From Gnetum montanum (Eukaryota; Streptophyta; Gnetopsida; Gnetales; Gnetaceae), in NCBI GenBank assembly GCA_015680685.1, contig MNCI01020774.1, forward strand, positions 222,414 through 286,413: DNA of 64,000 bases, read 5' to 3'. Every line of letters starts with the position of its first letter. Within the stretch, counting starts at the first letter, position 1. The notes below the pieces were generated by a model. It was not told the DNA's origin, did not search any database, and was given only the letters and a program-made list of their open reading frames with translations. The translations under genes were made by a program, and so were the position numbers. Positions 36,496-49,125 of the stretch are shown here, one piece after another.

Positions 36496-39400
36496 CAATA
36501 ACAAACTATGTAATAATAACATAAAAACCTTGCATTACATGAATATTCTATATCATGCAAATTGCAAAGTAGTTAAATTTAAGAAATCTCTCCATAATTA
36601 CATACATTCTGCCCTTAAACAAACATTATCCTTATCACTTTTATCCTTTTGTATGCTCAGAAAGTTTCCATTCCTTGTATTAAGATTCTAAATATTGACC
36701 CAAACTACTCACCACTATATCAATTTCTTACCCTTCTTTTTTCAAAAACCAATGCAGGTTTACATACTGGTGTTAAAACTGCTTACCATGGTTGTCCTTG
36801 TCTTATTCATCCCATCAAAATGGTGGAATGCCAGAGTCATCCTCATCATCATGGCCTGTATGCCAAAAAGGACATAAAAGTAATGATAACAACTTGTTTT
36901 TACGGACCCAAAATCTACTGAAGGTGCACGAGATGATGGGATGTACAATCGTCTCTTTAAATGATATCAACTTGTTTCTCAACATCTTCGTGGGTGACAT
37001 GAGTAGACTTGATAATTGAAATGTTACAAGACAAAAAAGTCCTTTGTCTTGATCATTCTGACTTCCTTTTAAAGCCCTAACTTACTACTATATTTGTTTA
37101 GAATCCTCATCGCCACTTGCCACTGTATCAAAATTTCGCCTTCTCGATCATTCCTGGTCCGAGTACTTAAGCCATTTTATCGTGCAAAGGTACCCCAAAA
37201 CCCTAACTCGGACTCTGATCAGTAGCACGATGTTGAAGTATGATTTGGCCAATAGACACAACATTTGGATCGCTTATTTCTATCTACTAAGCCCTATTTG
37301 GCGGCTTTACAAATTCTGTGTTCGTAGTTTCTTCTTGTTTTTGCGTTCGTATTTTGATATTTGCATTCGCTAGAGCCCTTGTTGATATGTTCTATTCAGC
37401 AGGGGTGTAGAGAGTAATGCGACATCAATATTTCCTGCCATTTAGTACTAAAATCCGTGCTGCAATGCATTAAATGCGGCGTAGATTTCTTCGCCGGAAA
37501 CATTTGATATTCGTACGCCGATTCGGAGCCGGAATGGTTATTTTTCTTGTCATTTATCCTTGAAACGTTGCTTTTGATACCTGTTGGAGATAAGAATCAA
37601 TCTGTGTTTTTGAAAATTTGTTGTATTTTTGAGTTTCGAGTGGACATGTTTTACGCTTTTTATCTTTGATAGCTAGGGTTTTTCGTTTGAAATGCGCGAC
37701 CTTACTATTTCCTCTGTGTCAAAGCAATTTGAAAGTCTTAATCATGATTTTGGGAATCTTCTCAAGTACTCAGATGTTTTGCGGACACTTTTTGTGCACA
37801 GAGTCACATGCCTTGTGTTTCTTACTCAGCATGTGCCCTGTTACAAAAGCAATATTGTTTATAAGTTTTCATGTTTCGCACTCCTGCTAAAGAGGACAGC
37901 GTCCTGCATTTCTAGGCTTTCCGGAAGATACTAAAAGCTTTGTGTCCTTGCTGATGAGTCATTTAGGTTTTAATAGATTTGACATGTTAGTGAAAGCTTT
38001 TCTATCAGCTATTATGTCAACGCGTACAGAACTGCTGCGTTCTGTGGGTTGATTTCAGTTTTACCTTGCTCGACATTTGCCTTTGAATATCCGGAAAGTT
38101 TTCCTTTTTTTGGACTGATCTTGATTGTCCTTATGTTCCGAAGTCTGCTATCGCTAATTCAAACTATGAAGCTTATCCAAAATCAGCAAGAAATGGCCAG
38201 AAAAAGTCCATGGAATCACTGTACAGTCGATAGGTCACTCGAAACAGGTCCCTTCAAAGTCCTAGACACCTAATTACCTGATAGATAACCGCATTCTAGC
38301 CTGTAGGCGTGGCAAAGTGCTCTTGTCTGAACATGAGCATGTTACTTCAAAAATTCCATATTACAAAATAGGGTAAAAACGATTATGACAGCAAGCTCAA
38401 GTGTAAATTTCTATGTACAGATGCTAGTCCATGTTAGGGTTTATGTTCCTGCTTAAATTTCAAGTTTCGGCTCAAAAAGAAATTAGGGTTCTGCGTGTGG
38501 AAAGTTCCTACCACTATCTGCTTTACGTACGAGCTTTAATGCTTCGGTAACGCAGAGGGTAAATTTGATCAGGTGTTTTTATGTGAATTTCTATTTTTTC
38601 TGGTATGTTATTAACTACTGTGCTAGTGTAATTAAATACTGTGCTAGTGTATGCTAGTTAGTTATTGTTTTTTATTTTTTAAATCAATGAAATCGCAATA
38701 GCTTACGTAGGCTTTAGTTGGAGGATACCAAGAGGTTAATTCTATATGCGTTTGTAAAGAAATTTTATTGGACAGGGAATCCTCCAATCGAATGGATGGA
38801 ATTGAGAGACACGTATCAAGGACATGGTATATTGCAAATGATAAAATTCGAGGAAATTTATCAAGTCTGACCTGATATCTTTCAATTAAACTATTACTTT
38901 GTATCATAAAGCCTGAGTGTGAGTTTTGTGAGTAGGTATTATAATGGTATGGTTAAATGTTTGTAATGTTATGCTTAAATGTTACTAAAGATAAGTTTCG
39001 TGTTCGTAGAATGATTTGGGGGTGCATAGTCAAAGTTTGTTCCTATAAAACTTCCATTTGATGGAAGGAAAAGTTGTGAATTTGATTTGAAACTTTAAGA
39101 TGAGAAGTTTTGTTTAAAACTTCTATATGGCTGCATGAACTTGTGTTTGGCCATTGTTAACTTAAATGTGAAAATCAAATGTTTTTTGATGGGAAATGGA
39201 GAAATTGCATGCCTTGGTCATATGCTATAATTTGAACTTGAAACTCTCTTAAAAAGAAAAAGGGGAAAAAGAAAAAAAAAAGAAACATGAAACATCCTAG
39301 TTGCTTAGTAAATAGAATTTTTAATTGAGTTGCCTAAGGAAAATGATTTTCAATTGAGGTATCATATGATGCTTGAGCTATTATTTATGATATTCTCTTT

Positions 39401-40216
39401 TAACTATTACTTTATGAATGAATTATCAAGATAACACTTTTTAAGATATAAATGTTTATGATGATGACAAGTAAATAGAAGAGCTTATCCATGTGTTATG
39501 TCTAATACCTTTATACATTTACTTTGTAATGTGCTTTAATAAATCTTTTTTAGTCTAGGTTGCTTAAGGTGTTAATTCATTAGTAAGAGGCCATAGGACA
39601 AGGATATATAAGAGGTTATCACTTAAAGTCTTACTTGAAGACTTGAAGTAGGAATTGTATTAAGAGGGTGCGGATTAAAATCATACTTAAAGTATGCTTA
39701 TCTTCTTTCAAAGAAGCATGTTAGCTATATAATTTTGGAACTATTAGCTATGTTAAATCAAAGTTGGGTTTGATGAAGAAAGGTATCTTGATTACATTAG
39801 GCTTTATGGATTATGGTATGGAGCAAAAGGATGAGAATTTTGTTGGTGGTTGGTGGATGTGATAGTAGAAGGTGTGGAGGGTTGGTGAGTGAGCAAAAGT
39901 CAAAAAATATAAGGACAAGGTAAGGTGGTGTCAATTTAATAGATTGAGACCTTGGTCAAATCACAATTTCTTCTTACTTGTTTTGTTGAGTTAGGTAGTA
40001 CAATGTATTGAGCAATATGCCTTATAGGGTCATTTATACATAAGCATAAAGTGGACCTTAGATTTTAATGCCTAGTTTTAAAACTATTTGTGTATAGTTT
40101 AGCTATGACCTTATGGTGAGTTGTGGTATTTGACATTTTCATTTCTTAGCATAGCTATTTTGGTTTATTTAGGTTGTGTGCAGCTAGTTTAAAAACGCAC
40201 TTCTAATGGGACCTTG
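36496..40216. other. Long intergenic region; no gene recognised
   Basis: I see no coding sequence that I can support. Open frames such as 37692-37934 and 38049-38273 lack motifs. Between 37.07 and 38.49 kb there are several telo-box-like motifs (separate entry) and composition is less AT-rich, so the first exons of an unrecognised gene or a decayed gene could be here. From 38.6 to 40.2 kb the DNA is AT-rich and featureless. Confidence 0.4.
37071..38490. promoter_or_regulatory. Cluster of telo-box-like motifs
   Basis: AAACCCTAA-type sequences occur near 37073 (gccctaactt) and 37198 (aaaccctaactc), and inverse copies near 37673 (tagggttttt), 38434 (ttagggttta) and 38483 (ttagggttc). In plants such motifs are common in 5' regions of translation-related genes. 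No downstream ORF was recognised, so function is not established. Confidence 0.3.
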
Positions 40217-40460
40217 AAACCAATGGTACATCTCATACATTGCATTAAAAGCATGTTTCACATAAATCCTTTAAGTCTTTATAGATGTAATTAAACGTTT
40301 ATATTGGCTAATGAAATTGTAGCTAAAATCACAAACTTAAACCAATGGTACATCTCATACATTGCATTAAAAACATGTTTCACATAAATCCTTTAAGTCT
40401 TTATAGATGTAATTAAACGTTTATATTGGCCAATGAAATTGTAGCTAAAATCACAAACTT
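40217..40460. repeat. Two-copy tandem duplication (122 bp)
   Basis: The block from 'aaaccaatggtacatctc' to 'aaatcacaaactt' at 40217-40338 is repeated at 40339-40460 with about two base changes, which points to a recent duplication. Confidence 0.9.
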
Positions 40461-40668
40461 GCAAATTGAAAAGCTATATTACCTATGTAATGAATCCAAC
40501 ATTTGGATATTAATTAGTAATGAGATTTTAATAATAAAAAATGTAATTATTTTCATCAATAAATAATTTTACATAACTATTTTAACACATACAATTATAG
40601 AATTTGGCTATTAAAACACCACAAAATTTGGATTATGGTGTCTCAATTGCAAATTTGGCTAAGTGTTG

Positions 40669-42005
40669 GGACTATGCTCTCCACTATTGTGGTCAACCTA
40701 GTGGAGAGCGTAGTCAACTCAAAAAATTGACTTTTTTGCAATTTTGTCTAAGTGTCAAGAAGTTGCAAATTTTTTTAAGTGTTGGAACTATGCTCTCCAC
40801 TACCTCAGAGTGTAGTTAGCTCAATAGAGAGCATAGTCAACACAAAAGGTCAATTTTGCAAATTTTTTCTAAATGTTAAGCCAGCTGCTGCAAAATTTAA
40901 GTGTTCAGACTATGCTCTTCACTACCTTAGAGCGTAGATTTTGTAGATTTTTCTAAGTGTTGAGACTATGCTTCCCACTAGCCCATAGCATAGTCAACTA
41001 GAAGCCAGTTTTTGCAAGTTTTGATAAGTGCTAAGATTACACTCACCCTCAGTCGAGAGCATAGTCAACCTTCTGTGGAGAGTGTAATCAGCACATAGTC
41101 ACATTTTGCAAAATTTTTATAAGTGTTGGATTACGCTCTCCCCCAATCTAGAGCGTAGTTTGCGAGAATAGCCTTTAAAGGCCTCCACAATGCAACATCA
41201 GCATTCATCTCAGCTCCAACTCACCTTTGACAAGTGTAGTTAGTAAAATGCATTTTTGTTGTACCCTTTTCTGGCCCCAAATTATGACTATGCTCGACCT
41301 TATGCAAGACAGTGAAGAGCGTAGTCTTAGAGTGTAGTCTCCAAACTTGCATTTTTTGAGGTACATTGCGGTTTTCTCGACACATGTACATGTAATTGGC
41401 AACGGAGTCATAGTCTCTCAGCCTCACAGCGTCTGGCAAAGCACAACAATGCTTGCCTCAGTGGAGAGTGTAGTTGGGACAACGTAGTTGCAACTATCCC
41501 CTCTGCCACGTGGTAGTTTCTTCGCGTTTCATGTAAGACCTAGCCCTATAAATACCCCTGCTCTTACCGTTTTAGGGGTTGGCAAATTTGAGCATTGTTG
41601 GGCATTTTGGGTGCATAAAAAACCAAAGGTGCATCAACAAACCAAAGAGAGGCAAAGTCATGAACCATCATAGCTCATCGTAGGACACTGCAACTTATTA
41701 CACACCGTGGCAACCAACTCAGTAGATGTAGACACCCTGATGAGCACTAGTCTTCATGGCCAGATACCTCCGAGATTGTGACTACGCTCTCTACACTGTG
41801 TCTATTGTATACCGCGTACCTTCTCACCCCTTCTGGTGTTAACTACGCTCAACCCCATTTGGGATGGTGTTCTGCCCTCTCTTTCTCTCTCTATTGGCAT
41901 TTTTAGCGTTTTACTTGCATTTTCCATCATTTTCAAGCATAGCCATGCTTGGGCTGTAGTCCTCACACGTGCACACCTTGCTTAAACCCTTTGACTATGC
42001 TCACC
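40669..42005. repeat. Array of short inverted motifs gactatgctctccac / gtggagagcgtagtc
   Basis: The motif GACTATGCTCTCCAC and its reverse complement recur more than a dozen times, mostly as paired arms. Clear pairs lie at about 40670-40718, 40786-40840, 40908-40937, 40965-41000, 41034-41095, 41128-41162 and 41285-41345. Single copies occur near 41460, 41775, 41829 and 41995. The spacers of the first half share 'tttgcaaattttt..taagtgtt'. The best stem pairs GACTATGCTCTCCACTA with TAGTGGAGAGCGTAGTC across about 16 bases. Confidence 0.8.
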
Positions 42006-42240
42006 CTCGTTGACATCACGAACATTGCTCGACACTCAGCATCATTTCACCTTTGCATCGCAGCTAGCTACGATGTGCCCTTGTTTGCATTCCGTAAGTT
42101 CCTGATCGACAAAATCGTTTAGGATGCCTTGTCTCCACTTCCAGTAGGCCCTTGTGTGGACTCGAGGTTAGGATTGTGTCCCCGTAGACCCCTCGGTGTT
42201 CCAGCCGCCGACATTTTCGATCGCTATAGGTATGTCTTAA
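41530..42240 (+). promoter_or_regulatory. LTR-like promoter and transcript start region
   Basis: A strong TATA-like box (cctataaatacccc, about 41550-41563) is followed by about 680 bp of comparatively GC-rich DNA ending with 'gattgtgtccccgtag' and 'cgccgacattttcg' phrases that look like the U5 end of a plant LTR. No primer-binding site or matching second LTR was found, so it may be a solo or truncated LTR, or an isolated promoter. Confidence 0.35.
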
Positions 42241-44533
42241 AATGGACTTGTAGCTAGAAAGAATCAAGATAACTAAATCACATCTACAATAGCTAACTTG
42301 ATTTTATTTTGTTGATTATATATCTAGATGGTATATAGTCTTGAGAACCCTCTTTTGATGTTTGTCTTTTGGTTTTGTACTTTGACAGGTATTAAGGTTT
42401 GACAAGCAATCTTGAGGTTTTTTTTTATTTTATTTTATTAGAAACCTAATTAGTTTGACCATGAGTTTTGAATGTTGTTGATTTTTCTAATGAAACTTGG
42501 TTCAAAATAATTTTTTATTTTTGTAAAATTTCTAGCAACCTAATCTATTGAATATGTGGATGGCAAGTGGGAAAAAATTGAATTTTTTCTAATTTGGTAG
42601 TTGCAATATCTTCGCAATTTGGATGACAATTTTGGGTTGATTTTAGACTTGTTGGAAAGCTCATTTTGCAATACATAAACCTAAAAATTTTTAGATCAAT
42701 TGAAATTCATTTTAGGGGTCTTGAATAAAATTGTTCAATGTCTAAAATAAAAATTGGTGATTTGGGAGATGAATATCTCTACAATCTAAGAGAGTTATGG
42801 AGTCAAGTGAATACTTGATAGAAAGTTTTTTCAACAATCTACTTGCCTACAAAATTTGGACTTGATTTGATTGTTAAAATTGGCCACACGAGAGTAGCCT
42901 TAATGTGATTTTTTAACTTCCTTTTATTGAAACATTTAAATCAACATAAAGGATATGATGAAGGCTGTTTGGCCTAATTGGATGACTATTTAGAACAAAT
43001 ATATGTGGGAGTACATGAGGATGAGATTGAATAAGATAGGAAACAAATTGTAACATGAAACTAGAGCTTAGGAATTTGAAGAGAACTTATGAGAGCAAAT
43101 TTGCATCAAGCTTTTATTGCCTTCAAAACTATCATCTACATCAATGCATGGACATCAAATTTATATAAAAAGGTTAGGGCCATATTTGGGATTAATGGGA
43201 AGTCATTCTCAATGATAAAAGTATGAAAATAATGAAAAAGGAGGATCAATTAGGGCCAAAAAACAAGTACATCCATCCATCAATTCATTTTAATAAAATA
43301 AAAATCATCAATTCATTTTAATAAAATAAAAATCATCTTTTTGCTCGTGAAGCCTATAAATTTGATGTTCTTCTCTCTTGTTTATCCTTGTCTCTTGTTT
43401 ATCTTGTTGTTTATCTTGTCTCTTGTTTATCTTGTTGGACAGGTGGGACATGACACACAAATAAATGCTCTTGTTTATCTTGTTGGACAGGTGGGACATG
43501 ACACACATTCTCTTCACCTATTTTTGGTAATATTCCCATGAAATATTAGCAAAATTCAAATCTCCATTTTTAAAAATGGGCAAAAATATAATCTATAATA
43601 TATATATTTTAAATATATATAATATTTTAGCTATAGATTTATTAATTATTTAAAATATATAAACTATAATTAAAAAAAATTCAGCAAACTTAATCATATG
43701 CTTAGTATGTTTCTAAATTATTTTCACCGCTAAACAATAAAATATTGGATATTATTTTTACCATGCATAACAAAATATTTAATATAAATTAAAAAAATAA
43801 CAGATAGCTTTCTTTTAAAAGGTGAAGTTTTAACAGCAACTCATACTATAGATGGCTAACATCACAGCTCTCGTCAATATCACATCCTCTCTGTAACGAA
43901 TGATTGCTTATACTTGATTCAACAACTCTCTGCAAGTATGATTCAACAACTTTCTACAAGAACTCTCTGCAAGAGCTTTCTACAAGAACTCAGGATTCTG
44001 AAAACTGTTTTAGATTGGCACAGGTAGACGTGGCGTGGAACTGTAGCAACAATGGAATGACACACGGATTTGGGCAGGGAAAGACACCTGGATTTGGACA
44101 ACATAACTCACAGAGGAAGTGTAATCTATTTGACACGCCTGTGTGTTCGTTGAGGAAAATCAAATGAGTTTTGTGAAGACGTAAACAAAAGAATGGTAGT
44201 TATGATTTCACACGGCCAATCAACATCATATGTCAATTTTACAATTGCTGAATTATACAAAACCAAGCTTTCTACAGCACAGACTTTTCATCTCCGTGGA
44301 TGAAAATTTCCGTTCTCAAACGGGGAAAAGAAGCTTCACAACTACAACGAAAAACGGTGCAGAATTAACACAGGTGCACTTATAAGCTTCTTGTTGCAGA
44401 AACCACAATCTGGGAAAGGAAGTTTCCCAACCACAGCGAAAAAATGATGCAGCATCACTCATGAATTTTGCAGATGCACTTTAATTTCCTGTCGCAGAAA
44501 CTAAAGTCTGAACTTTAAAACTACAATATGAAC
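42241..44533. other. AT-rich spacer with small duplications
   Basis: No gene recognised. Direct duplications of 20-45 bp occur at 43275-43330 (caattcattttaataaaata twice) and at about 43424-43506 (cttgtttatcttgttggaca followed by ggtgggacatgacacaca, twice). Between 43910 and 43995 there are short repeats of 'aactctctgcaag' and 'ctttctacaag'. Confidence 0.5.
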
Positions 44534-45598
44534 TCAATACGCAAGCCGATCTCTGCGTGCTGTCAGATCCATGTGAAGATCCCTGGCCAACGTACGGACT
44601 TGATCCACCTGAATAATAAAGAAGACAAGTCATCAGGACAAATTTCTAACAAAGAATTCAAGAAAACAACTGCTTGAATAATCAATACATGGATGAACAG
44701 GGAATGCAAAGCAAACACGGGAATAAATAAGCCAAGCCTGTGAATGATTTTAGCCAATAAATTTCTGCAGAAATAGAAAAGAATTGTCTGCATAGATTTA
44801 TGCAAAAACTGCTTCCAGTGCCATGTAACAGAACCCAGATGAAGATTGAGCGTGAAAATGAGCAAGCCCAATCAATTTCTAAGATAAGAGATCGGAATTT
44901 GCAAATACTAATGGAAATTCATGCTATAATATGTATTATGCAATCCTATAAATTGGGCGAGATTTCATTGCAGGAGCAGAAGGCTGATGGATGATTAGAA
45001 GACACAAGGATGATGTAGCCTCTAGATTGGCAGGATAGGACACATAGCATAAACCAACAGATGAAACCGCATATCTGTTCCACTGAATCTCAACACGAAG
45101 GGAAAAAAACAGGAAACTGGATTCTAAATCGAAGAAATCACCCATGAAACTTTGGATCAAAGTGAAAATGAATAGAGATCATGGTGAAAACAAATGAGCA
45201 CTTACATTAACATGGATGCCAACAGACTGGTACATCTCGACAAGCATCCTGGCATTGAATTTCTCGATGGAGGAAGCTGAGGGTCTGGAACTTCGGATGG
45301 AAACTGCCCTTGTGAGCCTCTGCACCATGCTCACCTTGGATGGAGATTTTTCAAACAGAGCTTTTTTCTTATTAGCTTGAGACAGCAGAGGTGCAAGAAT
45401 TGCCCAAGGTCTGAAAGGCCTCACAAATTTTACAACAGTCTTGAGCCTCCACATGATCCCCTTTCTCCTGTTGCTATTACCCCCTCCCATTCTCATCATC
45501 TGCATTTTTCTCTTCCTACCTCCTCCCAATCCTTCCTCGTGTATTCTCTTGTATCCTCTCTTGTTCCATCTCCTCCCAAATGCCAAAAATTCTGCCAT
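44534..45598 (-). CDS. Unrecognised basic 155-residue plant protein, two exons
   Basis: Exon 1 is 45598-45206 and exon 2 is 44608-44534, joined in phase 0 by a gt-ag intron (donor aat|gtaag, acceptor ttcag|gtg) to give 155 codons including the stop. The start M-A-E-F-L at 45598 is preferred: its context (aataATGG) is good, and the frame upstream to 45637 offers only GTG. The protein is rich in Arg and Lys in residues 8-50 (possible nuclear or nucleolar signal). It has a short hydrophobic P-W-A-I-L-A-P-L-L segment near 70, a Ser-rich stretch near 105-112 and a C-terminal helix-like region with L-V-E-M-Y-Q-S-V-G-I across the splice junction. No signal peptide or full membrane span is seen. The clean frame and splice sites argue for a real gene; function is unknown. 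Confidence 0.65.
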
Positions 45599-45690
45599 TA
45601 TTTCTTCTCTGCAATCACCACTCTTCTGTATTATCACAGTTTCTACTTACTTCTCCGTCTCTAACAATACTGCTAACTGCTTTGGGAATC

Positions 45691-45699
45691 CTTAAATAG
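45691..45699 (-). promoter_or_regulatory. Candidate TATA box of the 155-residue gene
   Basis: On the minus strand ctatttaag lies 93 bp upstream of the chosen ATG, leaving room for a leader of about 60 bases. Evidence is position and motif only. Confidence 0.4.
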
Positions 45700-48600
45700 A
45701 ACAACTCTTGATTCTTGCAAATCGGAAAGCAGCAATGATGGTTTTGTAGGTTCAGGGTAGGGAAAGAAAACAGCAGATTTAAGCAGAGCCCAAACTGTCC
45801 CATGGATCAAGGCGCCCCGTCAAAAGTGGCGACACGCACGCTTTCAACTTAGCAGACAGCGTTTGAAATTCAGAGCGTCGTTTGATCTAAGCGAATGAGT
45901 CAGTCAAGCATTCCGTATGTGGGGCTTCTGTTGAATCTTGAACACGAAACCTCCTCTGGTCAATGTTTATCTTTTTCTCCATTAGTACCCGCATTTCCGT
46001 TCTTTTTCTATATCCGCCAACGCTCAGCAGGCATCAGTTTTTGTTTTTTCCTCTGAAATTTCGCATGATCGACGACTTTTTCTTCGCTCCGAAGTCACGT
46101 TTAGCGGCCGCCGGACCATAAGATCCGATTGGTTTTATAGCTTTAATGGAATATCTGTTCTCGTTTATTTTCCTTTCTCTTTGTTCAGTCGCAGAACCGT
46201 ATCACACTTCAAGTCGACGATGGCAGCATGTGTGCATGTGATCGCAGACGCTGACAAAGCAGTTCCAGAAGTTTACATAAACATTTCTTTACCCAAGAAT
46301 TTTCCTGAAGAAGCATGAAGCAGCACGTTTTGCTCTATTTTACACCTAAAATTCATTCGAAAATTTTAAGAATATTTTAAATTCCATCAAAATGATGTGT
46401 AAGATTTTTCTAAAGTATTAATCATTACCGATGATTATAATTGAGTTTATATTATATTCGTCTGGGTAATTTGGATATTATTTAAATTTCATCAAAATGA
46501 TGTGTAAGATTTTTCTAAAGTATTAATCATTACCGATGATTATAATTGAGTTTATATTATATTCGTTTAGTTAATTTGGATATTATTAAATTAGTTACAA
46601 TTGATACAAAAATCCTTTGAATCCAAACGTAAAAGAAGGCAAAATCATCATTTGTATCTGTTTGGTGGGAGGTGCCCTGTATTGACCTAAACATAAAAGA
46701 AGGCAAAATCATCATCATTTGTAATCATCATCATTTGTAATCATCATCATTTGTATTTGTTTGGTGAGAGGAGCACTATTTTAACCTTTATGCATAGAGA
46801 GTACATTTTGGATTCTTCTGGCCAAAAGTTCCTGTTCATGTGCATATTTTCGTTGGAGAGTGAGTGACCCACCAAAGTTTTATAAAGTATCTTTTTGCTC
46901 ATTGCATGGACTTGTTGCAAAATAGGTGCATTGTAAGGAGAAGAATCCGATTCCTATTAATCTTAGAGAAAGGAGATACAAATTACAAAAAGATTTTATT
47001 TTAGAAGAGATTTAGAGGTTTTATAGTTTTTGCTTAGAGATATTAGATGATTAGAGATTTGTGGATTTTAATCTAAGAATATATTAAAACATTAATTTTT
47101 TTTATGAAGGACAAAATGGAAGTGCAAAGTAAATATTTACAAATAAATCGTTATTTTAAATTCTAAGAGCAAGTTAAAAAAATTTCCATCACAGGCAAGG
47201 TGGCACGTCACTTTGCACGTCACTTTGGCACCCCAGGTCAAGATGGTTTAGCACGAGTTTCGTAGAAAGGTTTTGGTGTGCAAAGCAAATCACACGTGAA
47301 ATGACAGCGGCTTATCAAGGTCTAACACGTGTCTGTTTATTTTGGATCAGATGCTCTTGAAAACGTACATGAAACCGCCTCATTTCATCTATTTTGTCAA
47401 TATTCGATGTTGAATAAAGTGTGATGAGGAAGAAGGAGACTGGAGACGGTCGTATTTGTCCACTTAAAGACTATTTGCACGTCAGCATTGCATCAGGCAT
47501 GAGAATCCTTAGTACTGGATTAAATAGCAGCTATAAAGTCAGTTGAGGCCATTGTTTCAAGAAAAGCTGTGTTCCTTGTTGCTGCTCTTGATTTAAATAT
47601 ATATGTTTGCATGCAAGGGTTTTCGACTTCTTTCAGATAAAAGTTTTCAAAATGATATAATATTATGTGCATTCTCTTGCACCAGTATTAATATTGATTA
47701 CGTCTCTACACCCGTTAGTCAAATTCTCTCATGTCTCCATCCCTAACAGAGCCAAAAGTAAGAGTAAGTAGATGGAACTGAGGAATCTATGAGATAAAAA
47801 GATCCTGTAAATCTCTTACGAGCATGATGGGAATCTAGGAAAGGAAAGAGACATTAATTGTTCGTTCAATCATTTTCGGTGTCTATAACCTTGTGTTGAT
47901 AGTAGCAAGAGGGCACAAACATTGAAATAGTGTCACAATCTTTATGTAACATGGGATGAAAATAATTCTCTTTATTCTTCACATTGCACACATGAGAGTT
48001 AGTTGTGTATCTTGTTTATCATATTTTATCGCTACGCATGGACATTTCTTTTTCCATCTATTTTATCTCTATATTGCACTTATGCATTTCATTTTTTTCA
48101 TTAATTATCTATCTTATCGCTGCACTCGTGTATCTTTCCTTCGTGCTTTCCTTTCAAATGGGTGCATTCATCAAGATGATGATGAAGATGGAATTTTTAG
48201 CCTTAGCCTTATTTAAACATGATGTAGGAAAGTTTATGGAGGTGTAATTAGGAGTTTTACATGTGATAAAGGCAATTACAAGTAGGAGAAAAGACTTATA
48301 TTTAATCAATTACATATTATAATCTTCCTAGTTCTTGTAACTTTTGTCATCATGAAAGACATTTGTTTAATGCTTGTTCTTTTTTGTTCAAGAAAAAAGG
48401 TTTTGAAGAAAAGAAAAAATGTATTAAAGTTAAAGATAGGAAAAAACAATATGAAGTTGAAGATACAAAAAATCAAGTTAATGTCAATGGTAAGAATGAT
48501 CAAATGGCAATAAAGAATCAGAGAAGATAGAACCTTTAGAGTATAATTTTACTAGTACTAAAGAAAGTATTAAATAGCTTGGACAAATAGCTCACAAGGC

Positions 48601-49125
48601 AAGTTTTTTTTTGTCTAATAAGAATACTATTAACTCAAAGATTGAAACTAGTGTAGATAAGAGAGTTATAGTTGATGGTGAAGATTTTTGACATAAGATC
48701 AATAATAAGCGATGAGGTGAAGATCTTATATAAGTGCTACTACTTTCTTGCTTTGATACAAATATTGGTATTAAGGCACAACTTGCTCTCAAATCCTTTC
48801 ATTATTTTAAGTCCAAACATGGATGTTGAAAAGTGATGTAAATTTCATTAGGATTGGGACCTTCCTCCCTACTAACAATGAATTTTTTTCACTTACTTTT
48901 TCAAAGTATCAATGGTAAGGTTGTACACCTGAGTAGACAATTCTAAAATTGGAAACTTTTTTCCATATATTTTTTCAATGACATCTATGCAATGTTAAGC
49001 ATGTGAGGTACTCTAAATTTTCTTTGTTCATTATCAATATTTTTTTTGGGCATTTAAAACCCATGTAATGAAGTTTAGCTATAGATATATATATTTTTGG
49101 TATATATAATTTCAAGTTCCCACAT
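45700..49125. other. Intergenic region; no gene supported
   Basis: The first 600 bp are relatively GC-rich (ggcgccccgtc near 45815, gcggccgccgg near 46105) and may act as promoter DNA for the minus-strand gene. A 33-codon plus-strand frame at 46220-46318 starts in a fair context but ends quickly and matches nothing I know. From 46.4 kb on the DNA is AT-rich, with a tandem duplication (separate entry), (atcatc)-type repeats at 46648-46755 and no recognised gene. Frames at 47956-48247 and on the minus strand at 48306-48792 show no motif. Confidence 0.45.
46381..46588. repeat. Two-copy tandem duplication (105 bp)
   Basis: The block 'att(c/t)catcaaaatgatg' through 'ttggatatta' at about 46381-46485 is repeated at about 46486-46588 with few changes, mainly in the 'tctgggtaa' / 'tttagttaa' part. 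Confidence 0.85.

Noticed and set aside
37692-37934. 80-codon plus-strand open frame with fair start
   Set aside because: No recognisable domain, and other overlapping frames are equally long; not enough to call a gene.
38770-38830. Phrase resembling the RTE 'LQSNG' region (aatcctccaatcgaatgg)
   Set aside because: Similarity to the LINE at 2300 covers only about 20 bases, with no flanking match.
45599-45637. N-terminal extension of the 155-residue protein
   Set aside because: The upstream in-frame initiator would be GTG; the ATG at 45598 has a better context.
46220-46318. 33-codon plus-strand ORF in GC-rich DNA
   Set aside because: Too short, ends at once, and no downstream exon could be found in frame.
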